Below, in pieces: positions 51,512-64,000 of a stretch of 64,000 nucleotides of DNA. Each line of letters starts with the position of its first letter. Positions within the stretch are counted from its first letter, which is position 1. The notes beneath the pieces were generated by a model. That model ran no database searches. It saw only the letters and a program-made list of their open reading frames with translations, and was not told the DNA's origin. Where the stretch lies: positions 4,526,001 to 4,590,000 of the forward strand of contig NZ_CP034363.1 of NCBI RefSeq assembly GCF_007981265.1, written 5' to 3'. This stretch comes from Pantoea sp. CCBC3-3-1. Lineage in GTDB: Bacteria > Pseudomonadota > Gammaproteobacteria > Enterobacterales > Enterobacteriaceae. The translations under genes and the position numbers were made by a program.

Positions 51512-52390
51512 ATGGCTCATCAAGACCAAATGCACCGTTACCTGTTCGAAAACTACGCCGTGCGTGGCGAACTGGTTACCGTTTCCGACACCTGGAAGCA
51601 GATTATCGACGGTCACGACTATCCACAGCCTGTACAGAAAGTACTGGGTGAACTGCTGGTAGCGACCAGCTTACTGACCGCCACGCTGAAGTTTGATGGC
51701 GATATTACCGTGCAGCTGCAAGGTGACGGCCCGCTGAATCTGGCGGTTATCAACGGCAACAACCGACAGGAAATGCGTGGCGTAGCGCGTCTTAAAGGCG
51801 ATATCGCGCCTGAGAGCAGCCTGAAGGAGATGGTAGGCAATGGCTATCTGATCATCACCATCACACCTGCGCAAGGTGAACGCTATCAGGGCGTGGTCGG
51901 TCTGGAAGGTGAAACGCTGGCGGAATGCCTGGAAGATTACTTCATGCGTTCAGAGCAGCTGCCGACACGCCTGTTTATCCGCACGGGTGAAGCGGAAGGC
52001 CAGCCCGGCGCTGGCGGCATTTTGCTACAGGTACTGCCTGCGCAGGACGCTAACCCGGATGATTTCACGCACCTGGCGACGCTAACTGAAACGATCAAAA
52101 CCGAAGAGCTGCTTGGCCTGCCGGCAAACGAAGTGCTGTGGCGTTTGTACCACCAGGAAGAAGTGACTCTTTACGATCCACAGGACGTGAGCTTCCACTG
52201 CACCTGTTCTCATGAACGCTGTGGCGAAGTCCTGCGTACCCTGCCGGAAGCCGAAGTGGACCAGATCCTGGCCGAAGACGGCAAGATCGATATGCACTGC
52301 GACTATTGCGGTAATCACTACATTTATGATGCTGTTGATATCGCGGCGATCCGCAACGATTCAACTACGGGTAACGATCGGGTTCACTGA
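51512..52390 (+). CDS. hslO: Redox-regulated chaperone Hsp33
   Basis: Holdase activated by oxidation and unfolding. The 292-residue protein has the N-terminal chaperone domain and the C-terminal zinc switch with CTC (HCTCSHERC) and CDYCGNHY (about 230-268). Four cysteines in the CxC and CxxC arrangement are intact, so redox activation should work. Confidence 0.97.
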   Translation: MAHQDQMHRYLFENYAVRGELVTVSDTWKQIIDGHDYPQPVQKVLGELLVATSLLTATLKFDGDITVQLQGDGPLNLAVINGNNRQEMRGVARLKGDIAPESSLKEMVGNGYLIITITPAQGERYQGVVGLEGETLAECLEDYFMRSEQLPTRLFIRTGEAEGQPGAGGILLQVLPAQDANPDDFTHLATLTETIKTEELLGLPANEVLWRLYHQEEVTLYDPQDVSFHCTCSHERCGEVLRTLPEAEVDQILAEDGKIDMHCDYCGNHYIYDAVDIAAIRNDSTTGNDRVH

Positions 52391-52777
52391 TTGTTGTGCG
52401 CCATGAGTCCAGTGGGCTGATGGCGCTTTCCGCTGCACAATTCTTCTGCTGCTTTTTCACACCTTTTTACACCCTTCGCCACCATTACGTACCCTGCCAG
52501 TTCCCAATATTTAAAATAGTGCCCACCTCCGTATTTACGCATAAATGCCTTATTAAACACTTAAGAAAGTAAAGAAATGAAATCGGGCGAAGCGTTATTG
52601 AACGATTCACGCGTCGCCTCTCATTTCTGCGGATTGGCCCTTTTCCTCGCGCCTCACCCGTGTAAACTGCGCGCGATCGTGATTAGCGTGTTATGAAGGC
52701 GTTGCGAAATATCACGGTCCTGGAACATTATGTTTAAACATTCTGAAGTAAAACTGAACCGACAAAGGAGCAGTAAC
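52391..52777 (+). promoter_or_regulatory. pckA upstream region
   Basis: A 387-base gap without a gene. It should carry the pckA promoter, which is CRP-dependent and stationary-phase induced in E. coli; I did not identify a convincing CRP site or a terminator for hslO. An in-frame ATG at 52730 precedes the likely pckA start. Confidence 0.35.
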
Positions 52778-54391
52778 ATGCGTGACCTGACCCCGCAGGA
52801 CCTCGTCGCTTATGGCATCACGGATACGGTTGAGATTATCCACAACCCCGACTTCGACACACTGTATAAAGAAGAAACTCGCCCAGAGCTGACTGGCTTC
52901 GAGCGCGGAATTGAAACGCAGTCAGGCGCGATCGCCGTTGATACCGGCATTTTCACCGGCCGCTCGCCGAAAGATAAATATATCGTTCGCGATGAAACCA
53001 CCCGTGACACGCTGTGGTGGAATGACCAGGGCAAAGGCAAAAATGATAATCAGCCACTGAATAACGATACCTGGCAGCAGCTGAAATCGCTGGTCGGCCA
53101 GCAGCTTTCCGGTAAGCGTCTGTTTGTTGTCGATACCTGGTGCGGCGCTAACCCTGATACACGCCTCTGCGTACGTTTTATTACCGAAGTGGCCTGGCAG
53201 GCGCATTTCGTTAAAAACATGTTTATCCGCCCCGACGATGAAGCGCTGGCCAGCTTTGTGCCTGACTTTGTGGTGATGAACGGGGCTAAATGTACCAATC
53301 CGAACTGGCAGCAGCAGGGTTTGCATTCCGAAAACTTCGTCGCCTTCAACCTGACCGAGCGCATGCAGCTGATTGGCGGCACCTGGTACGGTGGCGAAAT
53401 GAAGAAAGGTCTGTTCGCCATTATGAACTATCTGCTGCCGCTAAAAGGCGTTGCCTCTATGCACTGTTCGGCTAACGTCGGCGAAAAAGGTGACGTGGCG
53501 GTATTCTTCGGCCTGTCAGGAACGGGTAAAACCACGCTTTCTACCGATCCTGAGCGTCAGCTGATTGGCGATGACGAACATGGCTGGGATGACGATGGCG
53601 TGTTCAATTTCGAAGGCGGCTGCTACGCCAAAACTATCAAGCTGTCTGAGCAGGCTGAGCCGGAGATTTATCAGGCTATCCGCCGTGATGCGCTGCTGGA
53701 AAACGTGGTAGTACGCGCCGACGGTTCAGTGGATTACGATGACGGAAGCAAAACTGAGAATACCCGCGTTTCCTATCCGATCTACCATATCGACAATATT
53801 GTTAAGCCGGTATCGAAAGCGGGTCACGCACGCAAGGTAATCTTCCTGACTGCGGATGCCTTTGGCGTACTGCCGCCGGTTTCCCGCCTGACCCCCGACC
53901 AGACTCAGTATCATTTCCTCTCGGGCTTTACGGCCAAGCTGGCCGGCACCGAGCGTGGCGTAACGGAACCGACGCCAACCTTTTCCGCCTGTTTCGGCGC
54001 GGCGTTTTTGACGCTGCACCCAACGCAGTATGCAGAAGTGCTGGTCAAGCGTATGGCGGCAGCGGGCGCAGAAGCTTACCTGGTCAACACCGGCTGGAAC
54101 GGGACGGGCAAGCGTATTTCGTTAAAAGACACGCGGGCGATTATCAACGCGATTCTCAGCGACGAAATTTCGACGGCTGAAACCGTCACGCTGCCGGTTT
54201 TCAATCTGGCGATGCCCACCTCTCTGCCCGGCGTCGACAGCCGCATTCTCGACCCGCGAAATACCTACGCCGATGCGGCTGAATGGGAAACCAAAGCCCA
54301 GGATCTGGCACAGCGCTTTATCGCTAACTTTGATAAATATACCGATACGGCGGCCGGCGCAGCCCTGGTTCCGGCGGGACCACAGCTGTAA
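52778..54391 (+). CDS. pckA: Phosphoenolpyruvate carboxykinase (ATP)
   Basis: Gluconeogenic enzyme, oxaloacetate plus ATP to PEP, CO2 and ADP. The 537-residue protein has the kinase loop [14 protein letters not shown] (near 246), metal-binding [13 protein letters not shown] and [12 protein letters not shown]. The ATG at 52778 follows AAAGGAGCAGTAAC, a strong Shine-Dalgarno, and agrees with the E. coli length of 540. Confidence 0.97.
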   Translation: MRDLTPQDLVAYGITDTVEIIHNPDFDTLYKEETRPELTGFERGIETQSGAIAVDTGIFTGRSPKDKYIVRDETTRDTLWWNDQGKGKNDNQPLNNDTWQQLKSLVGQQLSGKRLFVVDTWCGANPDTRLCVRFITEVAWQAHFVKNMFIRPDDEALASFVPDFVVMNGAKCTNPNWQQQGLHSENFVAFNLTERMQLIGGTWYGGEMKKGLFAIMNYLLPLKGVASMHCSANVGEKGDVAVFFGLSGTGKTTLSTDPERQLIGDDEHGWDDDGVFNFEGGCYAKTIKLSEQAEPEIYQAIRRDALLENVVVRADGSVDYDDGSKTENTRVSYPIYHIDNIVKPVSKAGHARKVIFLTADAFGVLPPVSRLTPDQTQYHFLSGFTAKLAGTERGVTEPTPTFSACFGAAFLTLHPTQYAEVLVKRMAAAGAEAYLVNTGWNGTGKRISLKDTRAIINAILSDEISTAETVTLPVFNLAMPTSLPGVDSRILDPRNTYADAAEWETKAQDLAQRFIANFDKYTDTAAGAALVPAGPQL

Positions 54392-54404
54392 TCGTGCAGA
54401 TAAA

Positions 54405-54430
54405 AAAACTGCCTGGAATCAGGCAGTTTT
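54405..54430. terminator. Bidirectional terminator between pckA and envZ
   Basis: AAAACTGCCTG and CAGGCAGTTTT form an 11-base stem with a 4-base loop. A-run to the left and T-run to the right make it an efficient terminator for both convergent genes. Confidence 0.9.
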
Positions 54431-54440
54431 TACATTCACA

Positions 54441-56509
<2,069 letters not shown>

Positions 56510-56798
56510 TTCGATACTCCCAAAGGCGCTATTGCCTGAGTCATTATTCTTAAAAAAGATGCCTGAATGTAACAGTCAATAATGGTTTATATTCTAGCCG
56601 AAATTGTTACAAAGCATATTAAACAGCAGCTTATCTTTAATTACGCCGCAAAAATGTGCGGATATTCAGCTCTCTTTCAGACGAATTGCCAGGACAAACA
56701 AGCAGTAACGTCAGGCAGAAAAAAGCAGATGGGATTTGCATCGTTGTCCAGCTCGCAACAAAATGGATAAAGCATTTTCGAGAAAAATTTGGATTAAG

Positions 56799-57278
56799 AT
56801 GAAAACCAAACTGATCACCCGCGAAGGTTACGACAAATTAAAGCAGGAGCTGGACTTTCTCTGGCGTGAAGATCGGCCAGAAGTGACCAAAAAAGTGACC
56901 TGGGCTGCCAGCCTGGGCGACCGCAGCGAAAACGCCGACTATCAGTACAACAAAAAGCGTCTGCGCGAGATCGATCGCCGCGTGCGCTATCTTACCAAAT
57001 GCCTTGAGCAGCTGCGCATTGTCGATTATTCACCGCAGCAGGAAGGCAAAGTCTTTTTCGGTGCCTGGGTTGAGGTAGAAAACGACGACGGTGAAATCAA
57101 ACGCTTTCGCATCGTCGGCTACGACGAAATCTTTGGCCGTAACGATTACATCTCTATCGACTCGCCGATGGCCCGCGCATTGCTGAAAAAAGAAGTGGGC
57201 GATTTAGCTACCGTGCAAACGCCGGTTGGTGAAGCGTGCTGGTACGTCAATCAAATCGACTACGTTAAACAATCCTAA
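56799..57278 (+). CDS. greB: Transcription elongation factor GreB
   Basis: Stimulates RNA polymerase to cleave backtracked transcripts. The 159-residue protein has the N-terminal coiled-coil with the acidic tip region SLGDRSENADYQYNKKRLRE (about 36-55) and the FKBP-like C-terminal domain. The ATG at 56799 (MKTKLITREGYDKLKQELDF) matches the family; earlier starts are in the divergent promoter region. Confidence 0.97.
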   Translation: MKTKLITREGYDKLKQELDFLWREDRPEVTKKVTWAASLGDRSENADYQYNKKRLREIDRRVRYLTKCLEQLRIVDYSPQQEGKVFFGAWVEVENDDGEIKRFRIVGYDEIFGRNDYISIDSPMARALLKKEVGDLATVQTPVGEACWYVNQIDYVKQS

Positions 57279-57377
57279 TCACGCGGATTTGGTACGCCAG
57301 CAGGGACATACGCTGGCAATTACCCTGCGCAATCCGTATAACTGTCCGCTAAATCTTGAGCCATAAAGTAACCGATA

Positions 57378-59699
57378 ATGAAAGAATCGCTGAGCCGCAT
57401 AATTGCAAGTGAGCTGCAGGCGCGAGCAGAACAGGTTGATGCCGCTGTCCGTCTGCTGGATGAAGGGAACACCGTGCCGTTTATCGCACGCTATCGTAAG
57501 GAAGTGACCGGAGGTCTGGACGACACCCAGCTCCGTCAGCTGGAAACCCGCCTGGGTTATCTGCGCGAACTTGAAGACCGTCGCCAGTCGATTCTGAAAT
57601 CTATCGGCGACCAGGGCAAGCTGACCGATGAGCTAAACCACGCCATCAGCAACACCCTGAGCAAAACCGAACTTGAAGATCTCTATTTGCCTTACAAGCC
57701 TAAACGCCGCACTCGTGGTCAGATTGCTATCGAAGCAGGTCTGCAACCGCTGGCCGATACGCTGTGGCAGGATCCCTCGCAGGAACCGGAGCAGGTAGCA
57801 GCAGGCTTCGTTGACGCCGACAACGGCGTGGCCGATACCAAAGCCGCACTGGATGGCGCTCGCTACATCCTGATGGAACGTTTTTCCGAGGATGCCACGC
57901 TGCTGGCAAAAGTGCGTGATTACCTGTGGAAAAATGCGCATCTGGTGTCACGCGTTGTTGAAGGCAAAGAAGAGGAAGGCGCGAAATTCCGCGACTATTT
58001 CGATCATCATGAAGCCCTTTCAACGGTTCCTTCTCACCGTGCGCTGGCCATGTTCCGTGGCCGTAATGAAGGCGTGCTTCAGCTGGCGCTGAATGCCGAT
58101 CCGCAGTTCGACGAGCCACCACGTGAAAGTCACGGCGAGCAGATTATTGCTGAGCATCTGAATCTGCGCCTGAATAACGCCCCGGCTGACAGCTGGCGTA
58201 AAGCCGTGGTCAGCTGGACGTGGCGGATTAAGGTGTTGCTGCACCTTGAAACCGAACTGATGGGCACGGTGCGCGAACGCGCTGAAGACGAAGCGATTAA
58301 CGTTTTTGCCCGCAACCTGCACGATCTGCTGATGGCGGCACCGGCAGGCATGCGCGCCACGATGGGGCTGGATCCAGGCCTGCGTACCGGCGTAAAAGTG
58401 GCGGTTGTTGATGCCACCGGCAAACTGGTCGCTACCGATACCATCTACCCTCACACCGGACAGGCGGCTAAAGCGGCTGCCGCAGTCGCTGCGTTATGTA
58501 TAAAGCATCAGGTCGAACTGGTGGCGATTGGCAACGGTACCGCCTCACGTGAAACCGAACGTTTCTTCCTGGATGTGCAGAAGCAGTTCCCAAAAGTTAA
58601 CGCGCAGAAAGTGATTGTCAGTGAAGCCGGCGCTTCGGTCTATTCCGCTTCTGAGCTGGCCGCGCTGGAGTTCCCGGATCTGGACGTCTCGATCCGTGGC
58701 GCAGTCTCGATCGCTCGTCGCCTGCAAGATCCGCTTTCCGAGCTGGTGAAGATCGATCCAAAATCCATTGGCGTTGGTCAGTATCAGCACGACGTTAGTC
58801 AGAGCCAGCTGGCGAAAAAGCTGGATGCGGTGGTGGAAGACTGTGTCAACGGCGTTGGCGTCGATTTAAATACCGCCTCCGTGCCTTTGCTAACCCGCGT
58901 GGCGGGCCTGAGCAAGATGATGGCGCAGAATATCGTTGGCTGGCGTGATGAAAACGGCCGTTTCCAGAACCGCCAGCAATTGTTAAAAGTTAGCCGTCTG
59001 GGGCCGAAAGCCTTCGAACAGTGCGCGGGCTTCCTGCGCATTAACCAGGGCGAAAACCCGCTGGATGCCTCAACCGTTCACCCGGAAACCTATCCGGTGG
59101 TGGAACGTATTTTGAAAGCAACAGAACAGGCGTTGAACGATTTAATGGGCAATCCGTCGGCGCTGCGCAACCTGCGCGCGGTAGATTTTACCGATGAGAA
59201 GTTCGGCGTGCCGACCGTGACCGATATTCTTAAAGAACTGGAAAAGCCAGGCCGCGATCCGCGTCCTGAGTTTAAGACCGCCCAGTTTGCCGAAGGCATA
59301 GAGACCATGAACGATCTGCTGCCGGGTATGGTGCTGGAAGGCTCGGTAACCAACGTGACCAATTTTGGCGCTTTCGTCGATATCGGCGTGCATCAGGATG
59401 GCCTGGTGCATATCTCTTCCCTCGCCAATAAGTTCGTTGATGACCCGCATAAGGTGGTCAAGGCGGGCGATATTGTTAAAGTGAAGGTGATGGAAGTGGA
59501 TCTGCAACGCAAGCGTATCGCGTTGACCATGCGACTGGACGAACAGCCAGGCGAAACCAACTCACGCCGTGGCAATGCTGCCAGCGGCCGTGAAAATGCA
59601 CGACCGGCGCAGAATAAATCGCGTCCGCGTCCGGCGGCACAGCCTGCGGGTAACAGCGCCATGGGCGATGCGCTGGCTGCTGCTTTCGGCAAGAAATAG
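57378..59699 (+). CDS. tex: RNA-binding transcription accessory protein Tex (YhgF)
   Basis: Conserved nucleic-acid-binding protein related to eukaryotic Spt6. The 773-residue protein has an N-terminal helical region, a YqgF RNase H-like domain ([20 protein letters not shown], about 330-349), helix-hairpin-helix repeats (about 500-570) and an S1 RNA-binding domain (about 650-720, [20 protein letters not shown]). The C-terminus is basic and Ala-rich. Confidence 0.96.
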   Translation: MKESLSRIIASELQARAEQVDAAVRLLDEGNTVPFIARYRKEVTGGLDDTQLRQLETRLGYLRELEDRRQSILKSIGDQGKLTDELNHAISNTLSKTELEDLYLPYKPKRRTRGQIAIEAGLQPLADTLWQDPSQEPEQVAAGFVDADNGVADTKAALDGARYILMERFSEDATLLAKVRDYLWKNAHLVSRVVEGKEEEGAKFRDYFDHHEALSTVPSHRALAMFRGRNEGVLQLALNADPQFDEPPRESHGEQIIAEHLNLRLNNAPADSWRKAVVSWTWRIKVLLHLETELMGTVRERAEDEAINVFARNLHDLLMAAPAGMRATMGLDPGLRTGVKVAVVDATGKLVATDTIYPHTGQAAKAAAAVAALCIKHQVELVAIGNGTASRETERFFLDVQKQFPKVNAQKVIVSEAGASVYSASELAALEFPDLDVSIRGAVSIARRLQDPLSELVKIDPKSIGVGQYQHDVSQSQLAKKLDAVVEDCVNGVGVDLNTASVPLLTRVAGLSKMMAQNIVGWRDENGRFQNRQQLLKVSRLGPKAFEQCAGFLRINQGENPLDASTVHPETYPVVERILKATEQALNDLMGNPSALRNLRAVDFTDEKFGVPTVTDILKELEKPGRDPRPEFKTAQFAEGIETMNDLLPGMVLEGSVTNVTNFGAFVDIGVHQDGLVHISSLANKFVDDPHKVVKAGDIVKVKVMEVDLQRKRIALTMRLDEQPGETNSRRGNAASGRENARPAQNKSRPRPAAQPAGNSAMGDALAAAFGKK

Positions 59700-60005
59700 G
59701 TATTCAGAGCGGGCTGATGCCCGCTCTGCTCCCTCATCAAAACACCTGCTGCCTCGGGAGCGGGCATAGACGGTAACTTGCTAGCTCACGACGCCTGGAA
59801 CGAACGACCCGGAGCATGATCAAGGGGCGCTTTGCCCCTCATTTTTCTGGCCAGCACTGGAATCATCTCGCTATATCTTTCTCGTTTACTTTCCAGATAC
59901 TTTCTCCGCAAGCAAACTTGTTCCACGTCAACTGCATTACGAATCATTCTCACTATGATTGCCGCCATCAATTATCACGGTTAGTCACACAACCAGGGTG
60001 GTTAT
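59700..60005 (+). promoter_or_regulatory. tex-feoA gap with candidate Fur box
   Basis: The gap holds two terminator-like hairpins (59705-59728 and 59823-59839) and, at 59933-59951, a segment whose right half (AATCATTCTC) fits nine of ten bases of the Fur consensus while the left half is poor (11 of 19 overall). Iron repression of feoAB is known in E. coli, together with FNR activation; I did not find a convincing FNR box. Confidence 0.45.
59705..59728 (+). terminator. tex terminator hairpin
   Basis: CAGAGCGGGC and GCCCGCTCTG form a perfect 10-base stem with a 4-base loop, 5 bases after the tex stop. The following tract is CTCCCTCATC, so termination may be incomplete; a second hairpin, AGGGGC/GCCCCT at 59823-59839 followed by CATTTTT, could finish it. 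Confidence 0.65.
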
Positions 60006-60233
60006 ATGCACATCGCGCTTCGTAATCAGTACAAAATTCTCGGTTTCTCGCCGACTATCAGCCCCGAATTCCAACAAAAACTTCTGCTACAGGGTTTGCG
60101 ACCTGGCTCCAGCTTCCGCGTTACCGCCACCGCGCCCTTTGGCGGACCGGTGAAAATCGAAAATCGCTACGCCGTGCTGGCGCTGCGCCGCCAGGATCTT
60201 TCTCACCTCCAGCTCGAAGACCTGAACGGATAG
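60006..60233 (+). CDS. feoA: Ferrous iron transport protein A
   Basis: Small SH3-like protein that supports FeoB. The 75 residues start MHIALRNQYKILGFSPTISP, with the typical LRPGSSFRVTATAPFGGPVK core. It is 10 bases before feoB in one operon. Confidence 0.96.
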   Translation: MHIALRNQYKILGFSPTISPEFQQKLLLQGLRPGSSFRVTATAPFGGPVKIENRYAVLALRRQDLSHLQLEDLNG

Positions 60234-60243
60234 GAGCGAACTC

Positions 60244-62547
60244 ATGAAAGCATGTACGATCGGGCTGATTGGCAACCCTAACGCAGGTAAAACCACGCTT
60301 TTCAACCAGCTGACCGGTGCCAGACAGCGCGTCGGCAACTGGGCTGGCGTAACGGTAGAACGTAAATCTGGCAGTTTCACCACCGCGCAGTATCAGGTTC
60401 AGCTGGTGGATCTGCCGGGCACCTACTCACTGACCACCCTCTCTGAACAGACTTCGCTGGATGAACAGATTGCCTGCCATTACATTCTCAGCGGGGAAGC
60501 GGATCTGCTGATTAACGTTGTGGATGCCAGCAACCTGGCCCGCAATCTCTACCTGACGCTGCAATTGCGCGAACTGGGCATTCCCTGCATCGTCGCGCTG
60601 AATATGCTGGATATCGCTGAGAATTTGCATATTCAGATCGATATCACCGCGCTGGCGGCCGCGCTTGGCTGTCCGGTTGTTCCGCTGGTTTCCACTCGGA
60701 AAAAAGGCCTTGCCGAGCTGAGAAACGCCATCGACAATTTTTCCGGCGTCCCTGACGCATTCGATATCATTTATCCACAAGCGATAGAAAATAATGCCGC
60801 CCGGCTTACCGCCGCGATGCCCACTGAACTGGCCGCTCACCGCCGCCGCTGGATGGCATTGCAAATGCTGGAAGGTGATATTTACTGCCGTTCTCAGGCC
60901 GGCCACGCGGTAGATTTGCTGCTGCAATTACCGCAGCGGGATGACAGCGCAATGGCGATTACCCTGGCTCGCTATGCGACGATTGAAGCACTTTGCGAAA
61001 CGACCACCCGCACACAGCAGACCACGCAGCATCGGCTTTCAGCCCGGCTGGATGCCATCGTGTTGAACCGCTGGCTGGGCATTCCCATTTTCTTCGCGGT
61101 GATGTACCTGATGTTCTTCCTTGCCATCAACCTTGGTGGCGCCTTGCAGCCGCTGTTCGAAGGCAGCTCAACGGCAATCTTTATTGATGGTATGCAGTGG
61201 CTGGGTGCCCAGCTACACCTGCCGGCTATAGTGACGCTGTTCCTGGCCCAGGGCGTTGGCGGCGGGATCACCACGGTGATGCCGCTGATCCCACAGATTG
61301 GCCTGATGTATTTGTTCCTTTCTTTTATGGAAGATTCCGGCTACATGGCGCGTGCTGCCTTTGTGGTAGATCGGCTGATGCAAACCTTGGGTCTGCCAGG
61401 TAAATCCTTTGTGCCGCTGATTGTGGGTTTTGGCTGTAACGTGCCGGGCGTCATGGCTACGCGTACGCTCGATGCGCCACGCGATCGCCTGATGACCATG
61501 CTGATGGCACCGTTTATGTCTTGCGGTGCAAGGCTGGCAATTTTTGCGGTGTTTGCTTCCGCCTTTTTCGGGCAGAGCGGTGCGCTGATCGTTTTCAGCC
61601 TCTACCTTTTGGGGATTGCCGCCGCTATCACCACCGGACTGATCCTGAAATCAACCTTGCTGCGTGGTGATGCCGCGCCGTTCATGATGGAAATGCCGAG
61701 CTGGCACGTTCCTCATCTCAAAAGTCTGTTCCTGCAAACCTGGCAGCGGTTAAAAAGTTTTGTGCTGCGCGCCGGTAAAGTCATCGTCATCGTCAGCGTG
61801 GTGATTGGCGCGCTCAATAGCTTCTCCTTCAGCGGCCAGCCGGTTTCCACCATTAACGACTCAGCGCTGGCAACCGTCAGCCGTCAGTTGACGCCGCTGC
61901 TGAATCCCATCGGCGTGGAAAATGATAACTGGCAGGCCACGGTCGGGCTGGTCACGGGCGCCATGGCGAAAGAAGTGGTTATCGGTACGCTCAACACGCT
62001 TTACACCGCAGAGGCGCTGCATCAGGAAACTTTTGATGCGGAAAATTACAGCCTGTTGGCTGAGCTGAAAGCGGCGGTGGCGGAAACCTGGGATGGCGTG
62101 AAAAGCACCTTCCGCCTGAGCGTCCTGTTTCATCCGCTGGACGCCAGCAAAGGCGATGGCGAAATGGCGGGCGGCGCGATGGGCGTCATGCACAGCAAGT
62201 TTGGCAGCGATATTGCCGCTTACAGCTACCTGATTTTCGTTCTGCTGTATGTCCCCTGCGTGTCGGTAATGGGCGCCGTCACCCGCGAAAGCAGCACGCG
62301 CTGGATGCTGTTCTCCAACTTTTGGGGGCTGAATCTGGCTTACTCGCTGGCGGCGTTGTTTTTCCAACTGGCCACGTTTGCCAGCCATCCTCAATCCAGC
62401 ACCATTATCATTACCGCCGTGGTGGCCTTTAACCTGCTTCTGTGGCTGATGCTGAAAAATATCACTCTGTCGCCACAGCGTCTGGAAGTGAGAACCCTTA
62501 CAGCGACAGGCTGCGCAGGCTGTCGCAAAAAAGGCCGCTGCCACTGA
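60244..62547 (+). CDS. feoB: Ferrous iron transporter FeoB
   Basis: Major anaerobic Fe2+ importer. The 767-residue protein has a cytoplasmic G domain (G1 GNPNAGKTT near 10-18, G3 DLPGTYSL, G4 NMLD), a GDI-type helical region and a membrane domain with two Gate motifs (VPLIVGFGCNVPGVMATRTL near 391-410). The C-terminus has a Cys-rich end, CAGCRKKGRCH. The regulator gene feoC, which follows in E. coli, is absent. Confidence 0.97.
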   Translation: MKACTIGLIGNPNAGKTTLFNQLTGARQRVGNWAGVTVERKSGSFTTAQYQVQLVDLPGTYSLTTLSEQTSLDEQIACHYILSGEADLLINVVDASNLARNLYLTLQLRELGIPCIVALNMLDIAENLHIQIDITALAAALGCPVVPLVSTRKKGLAELRNAIDNFSGVPDAFDIIYPQAIENNAARLTAAMPTELAAHRRRWMALQMLEGDIYCRSQAGHAVDLLLQLPQRDDSAMAITLARYATIEALCETTTRTQQTTQHRLSARLDAIVLNRWLGIPIFFAVMYLMFFLAINLGGALQPLFEGSSTAIFIDGMQWLGAQLHLPAIVTLFLAQGVGGGITTVMPLIPQIGLMYLFLSFMEDSGYMARAAFVVDRLMQTLGLPGKSFVPLIVGFGCNVPGVMATRTLDAPRDRLMTMLMAPFMSCGARLAIFAVFASAFFGQSGALIVFSLYLLGIAAAITTGLILKSTLLRGDAAPFMMEMPSWHVPHLKSLFLQTWQRLKSFVLRAGKVIVIVSVVIGALNSFSFSGQPVSTINDSALATVSRQLTPLLNPIGVENDNWQATVGLVTGAMAKEVVIGTLNTLYTAEALHQETFDAENYSLLAELKAAVAETWDGVKSTFRLSVLFHPLDASKGDGEMAGGAMGVMHSKFGSDIAAYSYLIFVLLYVPCVSVMGAVTRESSTRWMLFSNFWGLNLAYSLAALFFQLATFASHPQSSTIIITAVVAFNLLLWLMLKNITLSPQRLEVRTLTATGCAGCRKKGRCH

Positions 62548-62557
62548 CTGACGGAGG

Positions 62558-62586
62558 CCGTTGAAGTTGCGAATTTGCTTCAACGG
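62558..62586 (+). other. Stem-loop downstream of feoB
   Basis: CCGTTGAAG and CTTCAACGG form a 9-base stem with an 11-base loop, 11 bases after the feoB stop. No T-run follows, so it is a possible but weak terminator or RNA-end stabiliser. Confidence 0.35.
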
Positions 62587-62640
62587 TCTACAGTGAAAAC
62601 TAACGTGGCTGTAACCAATGCGGTGGCTCACTGTATAGCA

Positions 62641-64000
62641 ATGGAAATTATCAATAACCTGCTCGATAAGATCTATGAGGGCACTTTTCCTGCCGATTGT
62701 CGGGAAAGGCTGGCAAACGCCATTTCACAGGCGCAAAGCACGCTGACTCACCAGCGTAAAGCGCACTGGGATGAAAAAGATGTGGTGCTGATTACCTACG
62801 CCGATCAGTTCCGTGAAAGCGAAGCGCCCACGCTGTCAACCTTCTCCCGCTTTTATCAGCAGCATCTGAAATGTTTTAACCTTGTTCACCTGCTGCCTTT
62901 TTTCCCCTACTCGTCCGACGATGGTTTTTCCGTTATCGACTATCACCAGGTCAGTGCTATCTGCGGTGAATGGTCGGACGTTGCCGAGCTGCACCAGCAC
63001 ACGCGGCTGATGTTCGATTTCGTCTGCAATCACATTTCCGCCCACAGCGCCTGGTTTAAGCACTATCTGGCACAGGATCCCGCCTGGGATAATTTTTTTA
63101 TCAGCATGCCGCCCTCAACTGATTTAGGTGCGGTAACCCGACCACGAACCTCGCCGCTGCTAACACCCTTTGCAATGGCAAACGGCGACACGCGCTTTAT
63201 CTGGACCACCTTTAGCGCCGATCAAATCGACCTGAACTTTGCCAATCCTCAGGTCTTACTGAGCATGGTAAACGTGCTGCTGGACTATCTGGCGAAAGGT
63301 GCCGACTACGTGCGTCTGGATGCCGTTGGCTACATGTGGAAAACGCCCGGCACCGCCTGCATTCACCTTGAGAAAACCCATCAGCTGGTCAAACTTTTTC
63401 GCGCTATCGCCAACCTTGTCGCGCCCGGCACGGTGATTATTACCGAGACCAACGTGCCGCATAAAGACAACATCAGCTATCTGGGAGATGGGCACGACGA
63501 AGCGCAGATGGTTTATCAGTTCTCGCTGCCACCGCTGGTGCTGCACGCCATCCATTATGGTTCATCGCGTGCGCTCAAGCAGTGGGCCTCTTCACTGGAT
63601 CCCGGCGCAGGCACGACGACCTGGTTTAATTTTCTCGCGTCTCACGACGGCATTGGCCTTAATCCACTGCGCGGTATTTTGCCAGAAACGGAAATCGTCT
63701 CGCTGGTGAGGGATTTGACTTCTGAAGGCGCGCTGGTTTCCTGGAAGAACAATCCCGACGGGACGACCAGTCCCTATGAAATCAACGTCACCTACATGGA
63801 TGCGCTGAATAAAAAAGAGGATGACGATGAGGTTCGTCTGCAACGTTTTATGCTGGCGCATGCCATCTTGCTGGCCTTTCCGGGCGTGCCTGCGGTCTAC
63901 GTGCAAAGTATTTTAGGGTCGCGCAACGATACGGAAGGCGTCAAAGTGGCAGGCTATAACCGGGCGATAAATCGTGAGAAGTACGCTATCAGCCAGATTG
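62641..64000 (+). CDS. GH13 sucrose-phosphorylase-like glycosidase (partial, runs off window)
   Basis: At least 453 codons are open to the window end. Glycoside hydrolase family 13 catalytic residues are present: nucleophile Asp227 in DYVRLDAVGYMWK, acid/base Glu269 in VIITETNVPHK and transition-state Asp336 in FLASHDGIGLN. The layout (LLPFFPYSSDDGFSVIDYHQ) resembles subfamily GH13_18, which includes sucrose phosphorylase and the YcjM-type glucosylglycerate phosphorylases, enzymes that split a glycosidic bond with phosphate to give glucose 1-phosphate. Which donor it uses cannot be told. The ATG at 62641 has no clear Shine-Dalgarno; an in-frame GTG at 62605 is an alternative. Not part of the E. 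coli feo region. Confidence 0.85.
   Translation, partial: MEIINNLLDKIYEGTFPADCRERLANAISQAQSTLTHQRKAHWDEKDVVLITYADQFRESEAPTLSTFSRFYQQHLKCFNLVHLLPFFPYSSDDGFSVIDYHQVSAICGEWSDVAELHQHTRLMFDFVCNHISAHSAWFKHYLAQDPAWDNFFISMPPSTDLGAVTRPRTSPLLTPFAMANGDTRFIWTTFSADQIDLNFANPQVLLSMVNVLLDYLAKGADYVRLDAVGYMWKTPGTACIHLEKTHQLVKLFRAIANLVAPGTVIITETNVPHKDNISYLGDGHDEAQMVYQFSLPPLVLHAIHYGSSRALKQWASSLDPGAGTTTWFNFLASHDGIGLNPLRGILPETEIVSLVRDLTSEGALVSWKNNPDGTTSPYEINVTYMDALNKKEDDDEVRLQRFMLAHAILLAFPGVPAVYVQSILGSRNDTEGVKVAGYNRAINREKYAISQI

Overview
The window is a 64 kb stretch of an Enterobacterales chromosome, most likely from Erwiniaceae (Pantoea, Erwinia or a close relative). Most genes have clear Escherichia coli counterparts in the order of the E. 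coli rpsL to feoB segment, but several E. coli genes of this segment are missing (nirC, yrfG, feoC, a separate yhfG) and several accessory genes are inserted. The family-level placement is inference. No rRNA, tRNA, insertion sequence, prophage or CRISPR array was recognised.

Layout. 1-5.3 kb: rpsG-rpsL, tusBCD, yheO, fkpA, slyX, slyD and yheV. 5.3-9.7 kb: the glutathione-gated potassium efflux pair kefGB and the ABC-F ATPase yheS. 9.7-18.5 kb: an accessory block separating yheS from yheT, which adjoin in E. coli. It holds a nicotinamide/PRPP-type pair (nadV and a prs homologue) with a divergent Nudix-type repressor (nrtR), a taurine operon (tauABCD), a lysozyme-like protein overlapping a lipoprotein that looks like its inhibitor, and a LysE-family exporter. 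18.6-28.9 kb: yheT, yheU, prkB, yhfA, crp, yhfK, argD, pabA, an odd fic gene, ppiA and tsgA. 29.1-34.9 kb: an orphan cytosine deaminase (codA), the nitrite reductase genes nirBD and siroheme synthase cysG, flanked by inverted copies of a 52-bp repeat. 35.1-45.0 kb: trpS-gph-rpe-dam-damX-aroB-aroK and the hofMNOPQ DNA-uptake genes. 45.1-62.5 kb: mrcA, nudE, igaA, hslR, hslO, pckA, envZ-ompR, greB, tex, feoAB. 62.6 kb to the end: a GH13 sucrose-phosphorylase-like gene cut by the window edge.

Regulation visible in the sequence: a near-consensus rpsL promoter, the rpsL-rpsG spacer known as the S7 operator, a perfect FNR box with a NarL/NarP 7-2-7 site before nirB, a partial Fur box before feoA, and several strong terminators.

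Most worth following up: (1) the prs-nadV/nrtR locus, where three TGTC-N5-GACA boxes overlap both divergent promoters, and whose gene pair resembles phage NAD+ reconstitution (NARP1) systems; (2) a fic gene whose N-terminus is that of its own antitoxin YhfG, fused just where the inhibitory glutamate should be; (3) an orphan T4-lysozyme/pesticin-like muramidase with an overlapping LprI-like lipoprotein gene, arranged as an effector-immunity pair.
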